A DNA stretch of 40,915 nt from Arenimonas sp. (GTDB lineage: Bacteria > Pseudomonadota > Gammaproteobacteria > Xanthomonadales > Xanthomonadaceae), in NCBI GenBank assembly GCA_026398695.1, contig JAPLSJ010000132.1, forward strand, positions 1 through 40,915, read 5' to 3'. Every line of letters begins with the position of its first letter. Position 1 is the stretch's first letter. The notes beneath the pieces were generated by a model. It had not been told where the DNA came from and searched no databases. It was given only the letters and a program-made list of their open reading frames with translations. Made by a program: the position numbers and the translations under genes. Below are positions 23,160 to 31,736 of the stretch, in pieces.

Positions 23160-24097
23160 CCCCGCTCAAGATCGTCATCCTCGGTGGCACCGGCTTCGTC
23201 GGCCGCCACCTCTTGGCGCGCCTCGCCGCCGACGGCCATGCCGTGACCCTGCTCAGCCGCAACCTGGCCTGCCACGGCAACCGCCTGCTGCCGCCCGGCG
23301 TGGACCTGCGCGAAGTGGACGTGTACGACCCCACGGTGCTGCGCCAGTCCTTTGCCGGCTGCGACGCGGTGATCAACCTGGTGGGCATCCTGAACGAGCA
23401 TGGCGACAACGGCCGCGGCTTCCGGCGCGCGCACGTGGAGCTGACCAAGCTGGTGATCGCCGCGATGCAGCTGGCCGGCGTGCGCCGCCTGCTGCAGATG
23501 AGCTCGCTCAACGCCGGCCGAGGCCAGAGCCATTACCTGAAGTCGCGCGGCGAAGCCGAGGCGGCGGTGAAGGCGTCGGGCCTGGACTTCACGATCTTCG
23601 AGCCCTCGGTGATCTTCGGCCATGACGACGGGCTGTTCTGCCGTTTCGCGCAGCTGCTCAAGCTGGCGCCGGTGATGCCGCTGGCGCGCGCGGGCGCGCG
23701 CTTCGCGCCGGTGTACGTCAACGACGTGGTGGAAGCCTTCGTGCGCGCGCTGGGCAACCGCAAGACCTTCGGCGAGGTGTACGAACTCTACGGGCCCGAC
23801 GTCTACACGCTGGCCGACATCGTGCGCATGACCGCCAAGGCCCGCGGGCTCAAGCGCCTGGTGGTGCCGCTGCCCGACCCGGTCGGCCGCCTGCAGGCCT
23901 TCGTGTTCGACTTCGTGCCGGGCAAGCCGTTCTCGTCCGACAACTTCCGCTCGCTGCTCACCGATTCGGTCGGCGGCATCGACGGCCTGCACCGCCTGGG
24001 CATCACGCCCACGCGCGTGGCCGCCAAGCTGCCCGAGATCCTGGGCCACCTGGACGACCGCCAGACCCGGTATGACCGCTACCGCGCCGCACGCTGA
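23156..24097 (+). CDS. NDUFA9-like NAD(P)-binding protein (atypical extended SDR)
   Basis: 313 residues. The N-terminal Rossmann motif is VILGGTGFVGRHLL; then VINLVGIL and FTIFEPSVIFGHDDG, typical of complex-I-NDUFA9-like SDRs. The classical YxxxK pair is represented by Tyr/Lys in SHYLKSRGEAEA. Members bind NADPH; bacterial versions are linked to ubiquinone or quinone-dependent metabolism, but the substrate here is unknown. It lies in an slt-SDR-cca operon with overlap upstream and a 3-bp gap downstream. Confidence 0.88.
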   Translation: MTPLKIVILGGTGFVGRHLLARLAADGHAVTLLSRNLACHGNRLLPPGVDLREVDVYDPTVLRQSFAGCDAVINLVGILNEHGDNGRGFRRAHVELTKLVIAAMQLAGVRRLLQMSSLNAGRGQSHYLKSRGEAEAAVKASGLDFTIFEPSVIFGHDDGLFCRFAQLLKLAPVMPLARAGARFAPVYVNDVVEAFVRALGNRKTFGEVYELYGPDVYTLADIVRMTAKARGLKRLVVPLPDPVGRLQAFVFDFVPGKPFSSDNFRSLLTDSVGGIDGLHRLGITPTRVAAKLPEILGHLDDRQTRYDRYRAAR

Positions 24098-24100
24098 GCC

Positions 24101-25321
24101 ATGAAGACCTACCTGGTTGGCGGCGCCGTGCGCGACCGCCTGCTCGGCATGCCGGCGGGCGACAGCGACTGGGTGGTGGTGGGCGCCACGCCCGAACGCA
24201 TGGTGCGCGAGGGCTTCCTGCCCGTGGGCAAGGACTTCCCGGTATTCCTGCACCCGCACACCAAGGAAGAACACGCGCTGGCGCGCACCGAGCGCAAGAC
24301 CGCGCCCGGCTACCGTGGCTTCACCTTCCACGCCGATGAGTCGGTGACGCTGGACCAGGACCTGGCCCGGCGCGACTTCACCATCAACGCCATCGCCCAG
24401 GACAGCGACGGCACGCTGGTGGACCCGTTCGGCGGCGCGGCCGACCTGCAGGCGCGGGTGCTGCGCCACGTGTCGCCCGCCTTCGCCGAAGACCCGGTGC
24501 GCATCCTGCGCGCGGCCCGTTTCCTGGCCCGCTTCGCGCCGCTGGGCTTCACGGTGGCGCCGGAAACGCTGGCGCTGATGCGCGCCATGGTGGAAGCCGG
24601 CGAAGTGGACCACCTGGTGGCCGAGCGCGTGTGGCAGGAGCTGAAGAAAGCGCTGGAAATGCCGCAGCCCTCGGCGGCCATCGCCCTGCTGCGCGAATGC
24701 GGCGCGCTGGCGAAGCTGCTGCCCGAGGTGGACGCGCTGTACGGCGTGCCGCAGCGCCCGGAATACCATCCGGAAATCGACACCGGCGTACACACGCAGA
24801 TGGTGCTGGACATGGCCGCGCGGCTGGCGCCGGGCGATGCGCTGGTCGGCTTCTGCGCGCTCACCCACGACCTGGGCAAGGCGCTGACGCCAAAGCACGA
24901 ACTGCCCAAGCACATCGGCCACGAACACAGCGGCGTGCGCCCGCTGCGCGCGCTGTGCGCCCGCTACAAGGTGCCGGCCGAATACGCCGCCGTGGCCGAG
25001 GTCTGCTGCCGCGAACACCTCAACATCCACCGCCTGGCCGAGCTGCGGCCCGAGACGGTGCACGACCTGATCGCCCGCTGCGACGGCTTCCGCAAGCCCG
25101 GGCGCATCCTGCAGCTGGCCCTGGTGTGCGAAGCCGACAAGCGCGGCCGCCTGGGGTTGTCGGAAGCCGAGTACCCGTCGGGCCCGATGCTGCTGGCGCT
25201 GCACGCGGCGGCGATGTCGGTCTCGGCCGGCCACGCCGTGGCCACCGGCCTCACTGGCACCGCCGTCGGCGACTGGCTGCGCAAGGCCCGCATCGAAGCC
25301 ATCAAACAAGCGCGCGCCTGA
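24101..25321 (+). CDS. cca: multifunctional CCA-adding tRNA nucleotidyltransferase
   Basis: 406 residues, full length. It adds and repairs the 3' CCA of tRNAs. N-terminal nucleotidyltransferase: [10 protein letters not shown] with the metal Asp pair in DSDWVVVG (D21, D23), [12 protein letters not shown] and [15 protein letters not shown]-terminal HD phosphohydrolase domain has [11 protein letters not shown] (His256-Asp257), as in the gammaproteobacterial class with additional phosphatase and phosphodiesterase activities. A GC-rich hairpin follows the stop. Confidence 0.96.
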   Translation: MKTYLVGGAVRDRLLGMPAGDSDWVVVGATPERMVREGFLPVGKDFPVFLHPHTKEEHALARTERKTAPGYRGFTFHADESVTLDQDLARRDFTINAIAQDSDGTLVDPFGGAADLQARVLRHVSPAFAEDPVRILRAARFLARFAPLGFTVAPETLALMRAMVEAGEVDHLVAERVWQELKKALEMPQPSAAIALLRECGALAKLLPEVDALYGVPQRPEYHPEIDTGVHTQMVLDMAARLAPGDALVGFCALTHDLGKALTPKHELPKHIGHEHSGVRPLRALCARYKVPAEYAAVAEVCCREHLNIHRLAELRPETVHDLIARCDGFRKPGRILQLALVCEADKRGRLGLSEAEYPSGPMLLALHAAAMSVSAGHAVATGLTGTAVGDWLRKARIEAIKQARA

Positions 25322-25324
25322 CCC

Positions 25325-25345
25325 CGGCCCCTCCCACAAGGGCCG
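25325..25345. terminator. weak bidirectional hairpin with GTGGGAGGG motif
   Basis: CGGCCC (25325-25330) pairs with GGGCCG (25340-25345) across CTCCCACAA, between the convergent cca and VanZ genes. The loop carries the same CCTCCCACA motif as the repeats at 12139 and 37521. Confidence 0.5.
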
Positions 25346-25349
25346 TGCC

Positions 25350-25739
25350 TTAACCGAAGAGTTTGCGGTCGAGGCGTTCCAGGAGGCGCGCCAGCGGCGT
25401 GAACGCCAGCGCCAGGCCCAGCGCGATGCCCAGCGTATTGGCCAGCGCGTCGCGCGGGTCGCCGTGGCGGGTGGCGGTGAGGTTGGCCTGGCCCCATTCG
25501 ATGGCCAGGCCCAGCGCCACCAGCGACAGCGCCGCCAGCACCTGCGCGCGCCGCGTGCGGAAAATAGACACCGCCCAGGCCGACAGGATGAAGTAGGCCA
25601 GGAAGTGGCCGATCTTGTCCGAGTCCTGCGGCCCGCCCAGCGGGATCGGCGGCAGCAGCGACAGGGCGATGCACAGCGCCCAGCCGAACATCCAGACGCC
25701 CAGCCACAGCCGCGGCCTGGCGAACGGACGCAGGATCAC
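25350..25739 (-). CDS. VanZ family membrane protein
   Basis: 129 residues with four hydrophobic segments. The VanZ-like phrase DSDKIGHFLAYFILSAW and later ALGLAIEWGQ...GDPRDALANTLGIALG (conserved Glu and Asp-x-x-x-N) support the call. VanZ proteins are small membrane proteins of mostly unknown role; the founding member raises teicoplanin resistance. The start overlaps the MidA-like stop by 4 bp. Confidence 0.85.
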   Translation of the reverse strand: MILRPFARPRLWLGVWMFGWALCIALSLLPPIPLGGPQDSDKIGHFLAYFILSAWAVSIFRTRRAQVLAALSLVALGLAIEWGQANLTATRHGDPRDALANTLGIALGLALAFTPLARLLERLDRKLFG

Positions 25740-26920
25740 AGGCGCCGGCTCAGGTCGCCGCGCACGAACAGCGGGCGGATGTCCACGCCGCGCTGGAAAC
25801 CCATCACCTGGAAGCGCTCGCCCATCTCGCCCGGCAGCGTGAGCCGCTTGACCTCGTTGGTGCGGCGGTGGCGTTCGACCAGGTCGCCCATTTCCTCGAT
25901 CGCCGCCAGCCGGCCCGGCAGCCCGCTGTTGATCAGGAAGCTGGCCTGGGCGCAGTAGCCGCCGAAATCAAAGCCCGCGTTCACGCCCGCTTCGGCCAGC
26001 GCGGTGAAGTCAACGAAGGCGGTGATGTCCTGCAGCCCCGGCAGATGGAAGGGATTGCCGTTGGCGCGGTGGCGGTGGTGGCACACCAGCGTGCCGTCGC
26101 TGCGCTCGGGCAGGTAGTACTCGCGGCGCGGGTAGCCGTAGTCCACGAACAGCATGGCGCCGTCGTCCAGCAGCCCGCCCACGGCCTGTATCCAGTAAGG
26201 CAGCTGGGGCAGCAGTTCGGACCGGTAGCCTTCGGCGAACGGCGCGCCCACGTCGCGTTCGACGTGGCGTACGGCCGCGTGCAGCAGGGCATCGGCTGGC
26301 TGTTCGACCCGGATCAGTGCGCCCTGCGGATCCAGCGCCACGTACTCTTCGAACACTTCGCCGCCGCGCACCACGAAGCGCGGCGTCGGCAGCGCGTCCA
26401 GCACCTCGTTGGCGAACAGCACGCCGCGCCATTTTTCTTCGGGCGGCCCGTTGAGCCAGGACACGCGCGCAAACACTTCCGGCGCCAGCGTGTCGGCCAG
26501 GCGCGCCTGCTGGCGCTCGCGCAGGTCGGCGCTGGGCTCGAGGATGAGGTAGCGCGCAGGCAGCGCGCCGATCGCCTGCAGGTGCCGCAGCGCGGCTTCG
26601 GCAAACGAGCCGCTGCCGCCACCGATCTCGAAGAAATCCACGTCGCCGCCCAGCTGCGCGAACACCTGCGCCGCCGCCTCGGCCATGCACTCGGCGAACG
26701 TCGGCCCCAGCTCGGGCGACGTGACGAAATCGCCCTCGGCGCCGAACTTGCGCGCGCCCGCGCTGTAGTAGCCCAGGCCCGGCGCGTACAGCGCCAGCTC
26801 CATGTAGCGCGAGAAGGGAATCGCGCCGCCGCTGGCGGCGATCTGGCCTCGGATGAAGCCCAGCAGGCGGTCGCTGTGGGCCTGGGCGGCGGCATCGGGG
26901 GCGGGTGCGTCCGGGGTCAT
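25736..26920 (-). CDS. SAM-dependent methyltransferase, MidA/NDUFAF7 family
   Basis: 394 residues. The SAM-binding motif is FFEIGGGSGSFAEAAL (EIGGGSGSF 98-106). Family landmarks include PFSRYMELALYAPGLGYY, FVTSPELGPTFAECMA, VLFANEVLDALPTPRF and FVDYGYPRREYY. The mitochondrial relative NDUFAF7 dimethylates an Arg of a complex I subunit (NDUFS2). The bacterial target is inferred to be similar or unknown. ATG 26920 is 55 bp from the divergent pteridine-reductase gene. Confidence 0.92.
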   Translation of the reverse strand: MTPDAPAPDAAAQAHSDRLLGFIRGQIAASGGAIPFSRYMELALYAPGLGYYSAGARKFGAEGDFVTSPELGPTFAECMAEAAAQVFAQLGGDVDFFEIGGGSGSFAEAALRHLQAIGALPARYLILEPSADLRERQQARLADTLAPEVFARVSWLNGPPEEKWRGVLFANEVLDALPTPRFVVRGGEVFEEYVALDPQGALIRVEQPADALLHAAVRHVERDVGAPFAEGYRSELLPQLPYWIQAVGGLLDDGAMLFVDYGYPRREYYLPERSDGTLVCHHRHRANGNPFHLPGLQDITAFVDFTALAEAGVNAGFDFGGYCAQASFLINSGLPGRLAAIEEMGDLVERHRRTNEVKRLTLPGEMGERFQVMGFQRGVDIRPLFVRGDLSRRL

Positions 26921-26975
26921 GATGGAATCTTCAGGTGCCAGCGCGCAGGATACCGGCAAACCCGCGGAGCCCCGA

Positions 26976-27716
26976 ATGCCAGACCCCCGTCCCGTCGCCC
27001 TGATCACCGGCGCCGCCAAGCGCGTAGGCGCGCGCATCGCCCGCCGGCTGCACGCGGCCGGCTACGACCTGGCGCTGCACCACCGCGCCTCGCAGTCGCC
27101 GATGGACGCCCTGGTGAACGAACTCGAAGCCCGCCGCCCCGGCAGCGTGCTGGTGCTGCAGTGCGACCTGGGCAACACCGACGCCCTGCCCGCCCTGGTG
27201 GCCGACACGGTGGCGCGCTTCGGCCACCTGGACGCCCTGGTGAACAACGCCAGCGCCTTCTACCCCACGCCCGTGGGCGACGCCACGCCGGCGCAGTGGG
27301 ACGAGCTGTTCGCGTCCAACGCGCGCGCGCCGTTCTTCCTGTCGCAGGCGGCCGCGCCGTTCCTGCGCGCCAGCGGCGGCGCCATCGTCAACCTGGCCGA
27401 CATCTACGGCGAACGCCCGCTCAAGAGCCACACCATCTACTGCATGGCCAAGGCCTCGCTGGTGATGCTGACCCAGTCGCTGGCCAAGGAACTCGGGCCC
27501 GAGGTGCGCGTGAATGCGGTGGCGCCAGGCGCCGTCATGTGGCCCGCCGAAGGCAAGTCCGAGCACGAAAAGGCAGCGATGCTGGCCAGCACCGCGCTGG
27601 GCCGCGCCGGAGACCCCGACGACGTGGCCGAAGCCGTGCGCTGGCTGCTGCAGGAAGCCCGCTACACCACCGGCCAGGTGCTGCGCGTGGACGGCGGGCG
27701 GTCGCTCAACCTGTGA
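26976..27716 (+). CDS. pteridine reductase (SDR family)
   Basis: 246 residues. The cofactor motif is TGAAKRVG (11-18), with NNASAFYPTP and active-site Tyr155-x-x-x-Lys159 (YCMAK), then VNAVAPGAVMWP. The TGxxKRxG form followed by LHHRAS is typical of NADPH-dependent pteridine reductases (PTR1/FolM type) that reduce biopterin or dihydrofolate. This fits the nearby folB and folK. Start ATG 26976 has GCGGAG upstream. The stop overlaps the next GTG start (GTGA). Confidence 0.88.
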   Translation: MPDPRPVALITGAAKRVGARIARRLHAAGYDLALHHRASQSPMDALVNELEARRPGSVLVLQCDLGNTDALPALVADTVARFGHLDALVNNASAFYPTPVGDATPAQWDELFASNARAPFFLSQAAAPFLRASGGAIVNLADIYGERPLKSHTIYCMAKASLVMLTQSLAKELGPEVRVNAVAPGAVMWPAEGKSEHEKAAMLASTALGRAGDPDDVAEAVRWLLQEARYTTGQVLRVDGGRSLNL

Positions 27717-28486
27717 AGCGCCGCTGGCTGCTGCTGCCCCTGGCAATGGCGGGGCTGGCCGCCGCCGCGCTGTGGCCGCTCACCGGCCGCACCCTGGTGG
27801 CGCGCGCCGAAGCCGCCGTTTCCACGCCGCGCGGCGACCGTGCCGCCGTGGCTGCCGCGCGCGTGCGGCCGGCGCTGGAGCGCGACCTCGCGGCCGCCTC
27901 GCTGGCGTTCGGCGCCCCCGTGTTCATCCGCATCTTCAAGGCCGAGCGCGAGCTGGAAGTGTGGGTGGACGACGGACGCCGCTACCGCCTGTTCCGCACC
28001 TACCCCATCTGCACCTGGTCGGGCACGCTGGGGCCCAAGCAGCGCCAGGGCGACGGCCAGTCGCCCGAGGGCTTCTATCGCGTGGGTCGCGGCCAGCTCA
28101 ACCCACACAGCCAGTACCACCTGTCGTTCAACCTGGGCTATCCCAACGCCTACGACCGCGCGCACCGGCGCACCGGCGATTTCCTGATGGTGCACGGCAG
28201 CTGCGTGTCCATTGGCTGCTACGCGATGGGTGACGCCCGCATCGAGGAAATCTACACGCTGCTCGACGCCGCCCTGGCCGGCGGGCAGCGCGAAGCGCAG
28301 GTGCACGCCTTCCCCTTCCGCTTCGACCGGCGGCGCGAGGCCACGTGGCGGCAGGACCCGTGGGCGGACTTCTGGCGCAACCTGCGCGAGGGCCACGACG
28401 CGTTCAACCGCACCGGGCGACCCCCGCGCATCGGCGTGGCGGGATTGCGCTACGCGGTGTCGGAAACGGCGACGCCCGCCCGCTGA
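27713..28486 (+). CDS. L,D-transpeptidase catalytic-domain protein, YafK type
   Basis: 257 residues. An N-terminal hydrophobic segment (LLLPLAMAGLAAAALWPL) serves as signal or anchor. The YkuD-like catalytic region contains EGFYRVGRGQLNPHS, SFNLGYPNAYD, FLMVHGSCVSIGCYAM (His161 and catalytic Cys in SIGCYAM) and a C-terminal extension. YafK/DpaA-type enzymes act on peptidoglycan, including cleaving Braun lipoprotein cross-links. GTG 27713 overlaps the previous stop, so it is coupled to the pteridine reductase. The stop codon sits in the loop of the terminator hairpin at 28471. Confidence 0.9.
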   Translation: MKRRWLLLPLAMAGLAAAALWPLTGRTLVARAEAAVSTPRGDRAAVAAARVRPALERDLAAASLAFGAPVFIRIFKAERELEVWVDDGRRYRLFRTYPICTWSGTLGPKQRQGDGQSPEGFYRVGRGQLNPHSQYHLSFNLGYPNAYDRAHRRTGDFLMVHGSCVSIGCYAMGDARIEEIYTLLDAALAGGQREAQVHAFPFRFDRRREATWRQDPWADFWRNLREGHDAFNRTGRPPRIGVAGLRYAVSETATPAR

Positions 28487-28500
28487 AGCGGGCGGGCGTC
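28471..28500. terminator. 13-bp perfect hairpin with the stop codon in its loop
   Basis: GACGCCCGCCCGC (28471-28483), loop TGAA, GCGGGCGGGCGTC (28488-28500). The L,D-transpeptidase TGA (28484-28486) is in the loop, so the last coding bases form the left arm. It lies between convergent genes and can serve both strands, though no T-run follows. Confidence 0.75.
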
Positions 28501-28511
28501 GCAGGCAGCAC

Positions 28512-29345
28512 TTACTTGGGCTGGAACGCGGACTGCAGCTGCGGTCCGGCGAAGCCCGCCGGGGCGATGCCGTCCACGGCGTAGCGATACACCGCCGCCG
28601 AGTAGATGCCCGACAGCGCGGCCTGGATCACCGCCACCAGCGCGATGGCCAGCGCACCGATCACGGCCACCACGATCGCCAGCGTCGCGCCACCGGTCGC
28701 GGCCGCCGCGATCACCATGGCGATCACCGCCACCACCACCAGCATCGTGATCAGGCCAAAGGCCATGCCGATGCCGACGTTGCCGGCGACGTTCTCGCCC
28801 CAGGTGCGCTTGAGCAGCCCGATGCTTTCCTTCACCGCATCCACCGGACCGACGTCGCGCGACACCAGGATCGGTACCACCAGGAAACTGGCCGCCGTCC
28901 ACGCCATGCCCACCAGGCCGACGACGATCTTGCCCAGGAAGCCGGCCTTCTCGCTGATCATCTGCAGCACCAGGCCCACGGTGGCGGCGATGGCGGCATA
29001 GCCCAGGATCACGCCGGCCTTGCTGCGCGCGATGCGCAGGCCGTCGGCCACGGTCGGGTCGCCGCCTTCCAGGCGGATCATCGCCGCGCCCACCAGGGCC
29101 GTGTTGAAGAAGAAGATGACGAAGTACTGGCACAGGTAGAACGCGAAGCCGACCATCGCGCCCAGGATGCCGATCTCGCCGCCCTCGAACAGGCGCAGGC
29201 CGATCACCGGCAGCATGAACGTGGCGGCCACCAGCAGGGTGGCGATGGACGAGATGACCGGGAACAGCAGCAGTTCCTTGTCCGAGCGAAGCACCGCGGC
29301 GCTGGCTTTCACCAGGGTCCAGCTGCGGGAGATCTTGTCGAACAT
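28512..29345 (-). CDS. DUF6159-like multi-spanning membrane protein
   Basis: 277 residues with about six hydrophobic segments; it starts MFDKISRSWTLVKASAAVLR. The opening FxRSWxLxKxSxxVLRxDKELLLFP is characteristic of the DUF6159 membrane family as I recall it. The C-terminal YRYAVDGIAPAGFAG follows a glycine/alanine-rich last helix. Function unknown. ATG 29345 has GGAGG upstream and a promoter candidate at 29374-29401. Confidence 0.8.
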   Translation of the reverse strand: MFDKISRSWTLVKASAAVLRSDKELLLFPVISSIATLLVAATFMLPVIGLRLFEGGEIGILGAMVGFAFYLCQYFVIFFFNTALVGAAMIRLEGGDPTVADGLRIARSKAGVILGYAAIAATVGLVLQMISEKAGFLGKIVVGLVGMAWTAASFLVVPILVSRDVGPVDAVKESIGLLKRTWGENVAGNVGIGMAFGLITMLVVVAVIAMVIAAAATGGATLAIVVAVIGALAIALVAVIQAALSGIYSAAVYRYAVDGIAPAGFAGPQLQSAFQPK

Positions 29346-29373
29346 GGTCGCGCCCTCCGTTGGAATGGCGACG

Positions 29374-29401
29374 ATTATGCGGCAGTGCCGCGGGCGCGCA
29401 A
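29374..29401 (-). promoter_or_regulatory. sigma-70-like promoter for the DUF6159 gene
   Basis: On the minus strand TTGCGC (29401-29396) and CATAAT (29379-29374) are 16 bp apart and lie about 28 bp before the ATG. Confidence 0.45.
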
Positions 29402-29433
29402 GGCCGGAAGTCACGCCTCGGTCACCGCGCTTT

Positions 29434-29925
29434 TCAACCGAGGGACAGGCGGTCCACGGCCGGCGGCGTGGCCGCTTCGGGGTGCGCGGCCCAGAGTCCG
29501 GCCAGCGTGTCGCCGGAGGTGGGCACGCGGTAGCCCGGGGCGATGTCGGCCAGCGGCTTGAGCACGAAGGCGTGGCGCAGCTCGGGCCGCGGCAGCTCGA
29601 GGTTGCCCGGGCCCTTCAGCACGAGGTCGTCGTAGAACACGATGTCGATGTCGAGCGTGCGGCTGGAGAAGCGCTCGCCGCCGCGCGTGCGGCCCTGGGC
29701 ATCTTCCAGCGCGTGCAGCCAGTCGTTGAGCGCGAACGGGTCGAGCTCGGTCTGGAGAACGGCGGCGGCGTTGAGGAAGTCAGGCCCGTCGAAGCCCACC
29801 GCCGGCGTGCGGTACACCGGCGAGAACACCACCGCGCCGAAGCGCGCGCGCAGCGCGTCGGCCGCGGCCAGCAGGTGCACCTCGGCATCAAGGTTGCTGC
29901 CCAGGCTGAGCCAGGCGGTGCTCAC
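29434..29925 (-). CDS. folK: 6-hydroxymethyl-7,8-dihydropterin pyrophosphokinase
   Basis: 163 residues. It transfers pyrophosphate from ATP to hydroxymethyl-dihydropterin in folate synthesis. Motifs: STAWLSLGSN at the start, YRTPAVGFDGPDFLNAAA, and RTLDIDIVFYDDLV with the metal-binding Asp pair; then LPRPELRHAFVLKPLADIAP. GTG 29925 overlaps the folB stop (GTGA). Confidence 0.95.
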   Translation of the reverse strand: MSTAWLSLGSNLDAEVHLLAAADALRARFGAVVFSPVYRTPAVGFDGPDFLNAAAVLQTELDPFALNDWLHALEDAQGRTRGGERFSSRTLDIDIVFYDDLVLKGPGNLELPRPELRHAFVLKPLADIAPGYRVPTSGDTLAGLWAAHPEAATPPAVDRLSLG

Positions 29926-30278
29926 GGCGCGCGCGTGCGCTCGATCATGACGCCCACGGCCTTCGAGCCGCGCACGGCGCCGGGCTTGCTCAGCTTCAGT
30001 CGCACGTGCCGCACGCCGAACTCGCCGGTGATGATGCCCGCGCAGCGCTCGGCCAGCGTTTCCACCAGGCCGAACTCGGACTCGGACACGTACTGGATCA
30101 GGCGCTTGCTGACGGCCTTGTAGTCCAGCGTGTCGGCGATGTCGTCGGTGGCGGCGGGCACGGTGTTGTCGAACGCCATCTCGATGTCGAGCACGATGGG
30201 CTGCCTGATCTTGCGCTCCCAGTCGTAGATGCCGATGACGCACTCGATCTCGAGCGCTTCGATGAAGACCTTGTCCAT
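29922..30278 (-). CDS. folB: dihydroneopterin aldolase
   Basis: 118 residues. It converts dihydroneopterin to hydroxymethyl-dihydropterin, the substrate of FolK encoded next. Family phrases: MDKVFIEALEIECVIGIYDW, ERKIRQPIVLDIEM, TLDYKAVSKRLIQYV and FGLVETLAERCAGII (active-site Glu). It lies 15 bp after tsaD in the tsaD-folB-folK operon. Confidence 0.95.
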   Translation of the reverse strand: MDKVFIEALEIECVIGIYDWERKIRQPIVLDIEMAFDNTVPAATDDIADTLDYKAVSKRLIQYVSESEFGLVETLAERCAGIITGEFGVRHVRLKLSKPGAVRGSKAVGVMIERTRAP

Positions 30279-30293
30279 GCCGCGTGTCCTTGC

Positions 30294-31307
30294 CTAGAGA
30301 GGCGGCAAGCTTGCCATGTCCCAGCGTGGCTGCACGGTGACGGCGGCGTCTTCGGCCTGGCCCGCCTGCAGCCGCAGCGCGCCGGCGAAGGCGATCATGG
30401 CGCCGTTGTCGGTGCAGAACTCCGGGCGCGGGAAACAGACCCGGCCGCCGCGCTTGGCCGCCAGCGCCTGCAGCCGGGCGCGCAGGCGCACGTTGGCGCC
30501 GACGCCGCCCGCCACCACCAGGGTGCGGGCATCGGTTTGCTGCAGGGCGCGGTCGCACTTGATGGCCAGGGTCTCGACCACCGCGTCCTCGAAGCCGCGG
30601 GCGATGTCGGCGCGGGTGTCCGGGGTCTTGTCCGAGGCCTGCCAGGCCAGCAGCACCTGGGTCTTGAGGCCGGAGAAGCTGAAGTCCAGGCCGGGCCGGT
30701 CGGTCATGGGCCGGGAGAACTTGTAGGCCCCCGGCCGGCCCGACTCGGCCAGCCGGGCCAGCTCGGGGCCGCCGGGGTAAGGCAGGCCCATGAGCTTGGC
30801 GGTCTTGTCGAAGGCTTCGCCGGCGGCGTCGTCCAGGGTTTCGCCCAGCAGGCGGTAGTCGCCGATGGCCGCCACTTCCACCAGCTGGGTGTGGCCGCCC
30901 GACACCAGCAGGGCCACGAAGGGCGGGGCCAGGCCCGGATCCTCCAGCAGCGGGGCCAGCAGGTGGCCTTCCATGTGGTGTACGCCCACGGCCGGCAGGT
31001 CCAGGGCCCAGGCCAGGGCGCGGCCGGTCGCGGCGCCCACCATCAGGGCGCCCACCAGGCCGGGGCCGGCGGTGTAGGCCACGCCGTCCAGGTCGGCCGT
31101 GCCCAGGCCGGCCTCGGCCAGGGTCTGGCGGACCAGGGGCAGGAGCTTGCGGACGTGGTCGCGGCTGGCCAGCTCGGGCACCACGCCGCCGTACTCGGCG
31201 TGCAGGGCCACCTGGCTGTAGAGTGCGTGCGACAGCAGGCCGCGGTCGGTGTCGTACACCGCCACGCCGGTTTCATCGCAGCTGGTTTCGATTCCCAGGA
31301 CGCGCAT
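30294..31307 (-). CDS. tsaD: tRNA N6-adenosine threonylcarbamoyltransferase TsaD
   Basis: 337 residues. It transfers the threonylcarbamoyl group to A37 of ANN-decoding tRNAs, working with TsaB, TsaC and TsaE. Landmarks: [19 protein letters not shown], metal-binding HHMEGH (110-115), [42 protein letters not shown] and [14 protein letters not shown] 31307 is divergent from rpsU, a conserved arrangement in gammaproteobacteria. Confidence 0.97.
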
Positions 31308-31362
31308 GTGCCTGTTTCTTGGGGGTAAAAGCCGGAACTCAAGGAAAACCCGGGAATCAGGC

Positions 31363-31398
31363 TTGCCTGAGGCCACGCAGCCCGCGTATCATACGCGG
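31363..31398 (+). promoter_or_regulatory. rpsU promoter with overlapping dyad
   Basis: TTGCCT (31363-31368) and TATCAT (31387-31392) are 18 bp apart. A 17-bp dyad, CCGCGTA-TCA-TACGCGG (31382-31398), spans the -10 and start site. It could be an operator or an RNA start structure. The ATG follows about 46 nt downstream with AGGA before it. Confidence 0.6.
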
Positions 31399-31444
31399 CT
31401 CGCCGGCCGTGCCGGGCGAAATCCACGTAATCCAGGAATTACAC

Positions 31445-31660
31445 ATGCCGTCTGTCAAAGTCCGCGAAAACGAGCCGTTTGAGTTTGCGCTGCGTCGCTT
31501 CAAGCGCACCTGCGAAAAGGCTGGCGTCCTCGCCGAAACCCGCAAGCGCGAGTTCTACGAGAAGCCGACCCAGGAGCGCAAGCGCAAGGCCGCCGCCGCG
31601 GTGAAGCGCCAGCTGCGCCGCAGCTCGCGCGACGTCACCAAGCGCCAGCGCCTGTACTGA
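31445..31660 (+). CDS. rpsU: 30S ribosomal protein S21
   Basis: 71 residues, standard length, ending [14 protein letters not shown]. Starts [20 protein letters not shown], as in other gammaproteobacteria. It is a basic small-subunit protein involved in initiation. It is the first gene of the macromolecular-synthesis-type cluster rpsU-yqeY-dnaG and has its own promoter and an intercistronic terminator-like hairpin. Confidence 0.98.
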
Positions 31661-31677
31661 GTCGCTGCGTTTCCCGG

Positions 31678-31708
31678 AAAGCCGGCACGCTCGCGCGTCG
31701 CCGGCTTT
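31678..31708 (+). terminator. hairpin plus T-run between rpsU and yqeY
   Basis: AAAGCCGGC (31678-31686) pairs with GCCGGCTTT (31700-31708), followed by TT and GTGTTT. This is a typical intrinsic terminator, probably partial, that keeps rpsU expression above that of yqeY and dnaG, as in other rpsU-dnaG operons. Confidence 0.8.
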
Positions 31709-31736
31709 TTGTGTTTCTAGACCCCCGGAGAACCCC

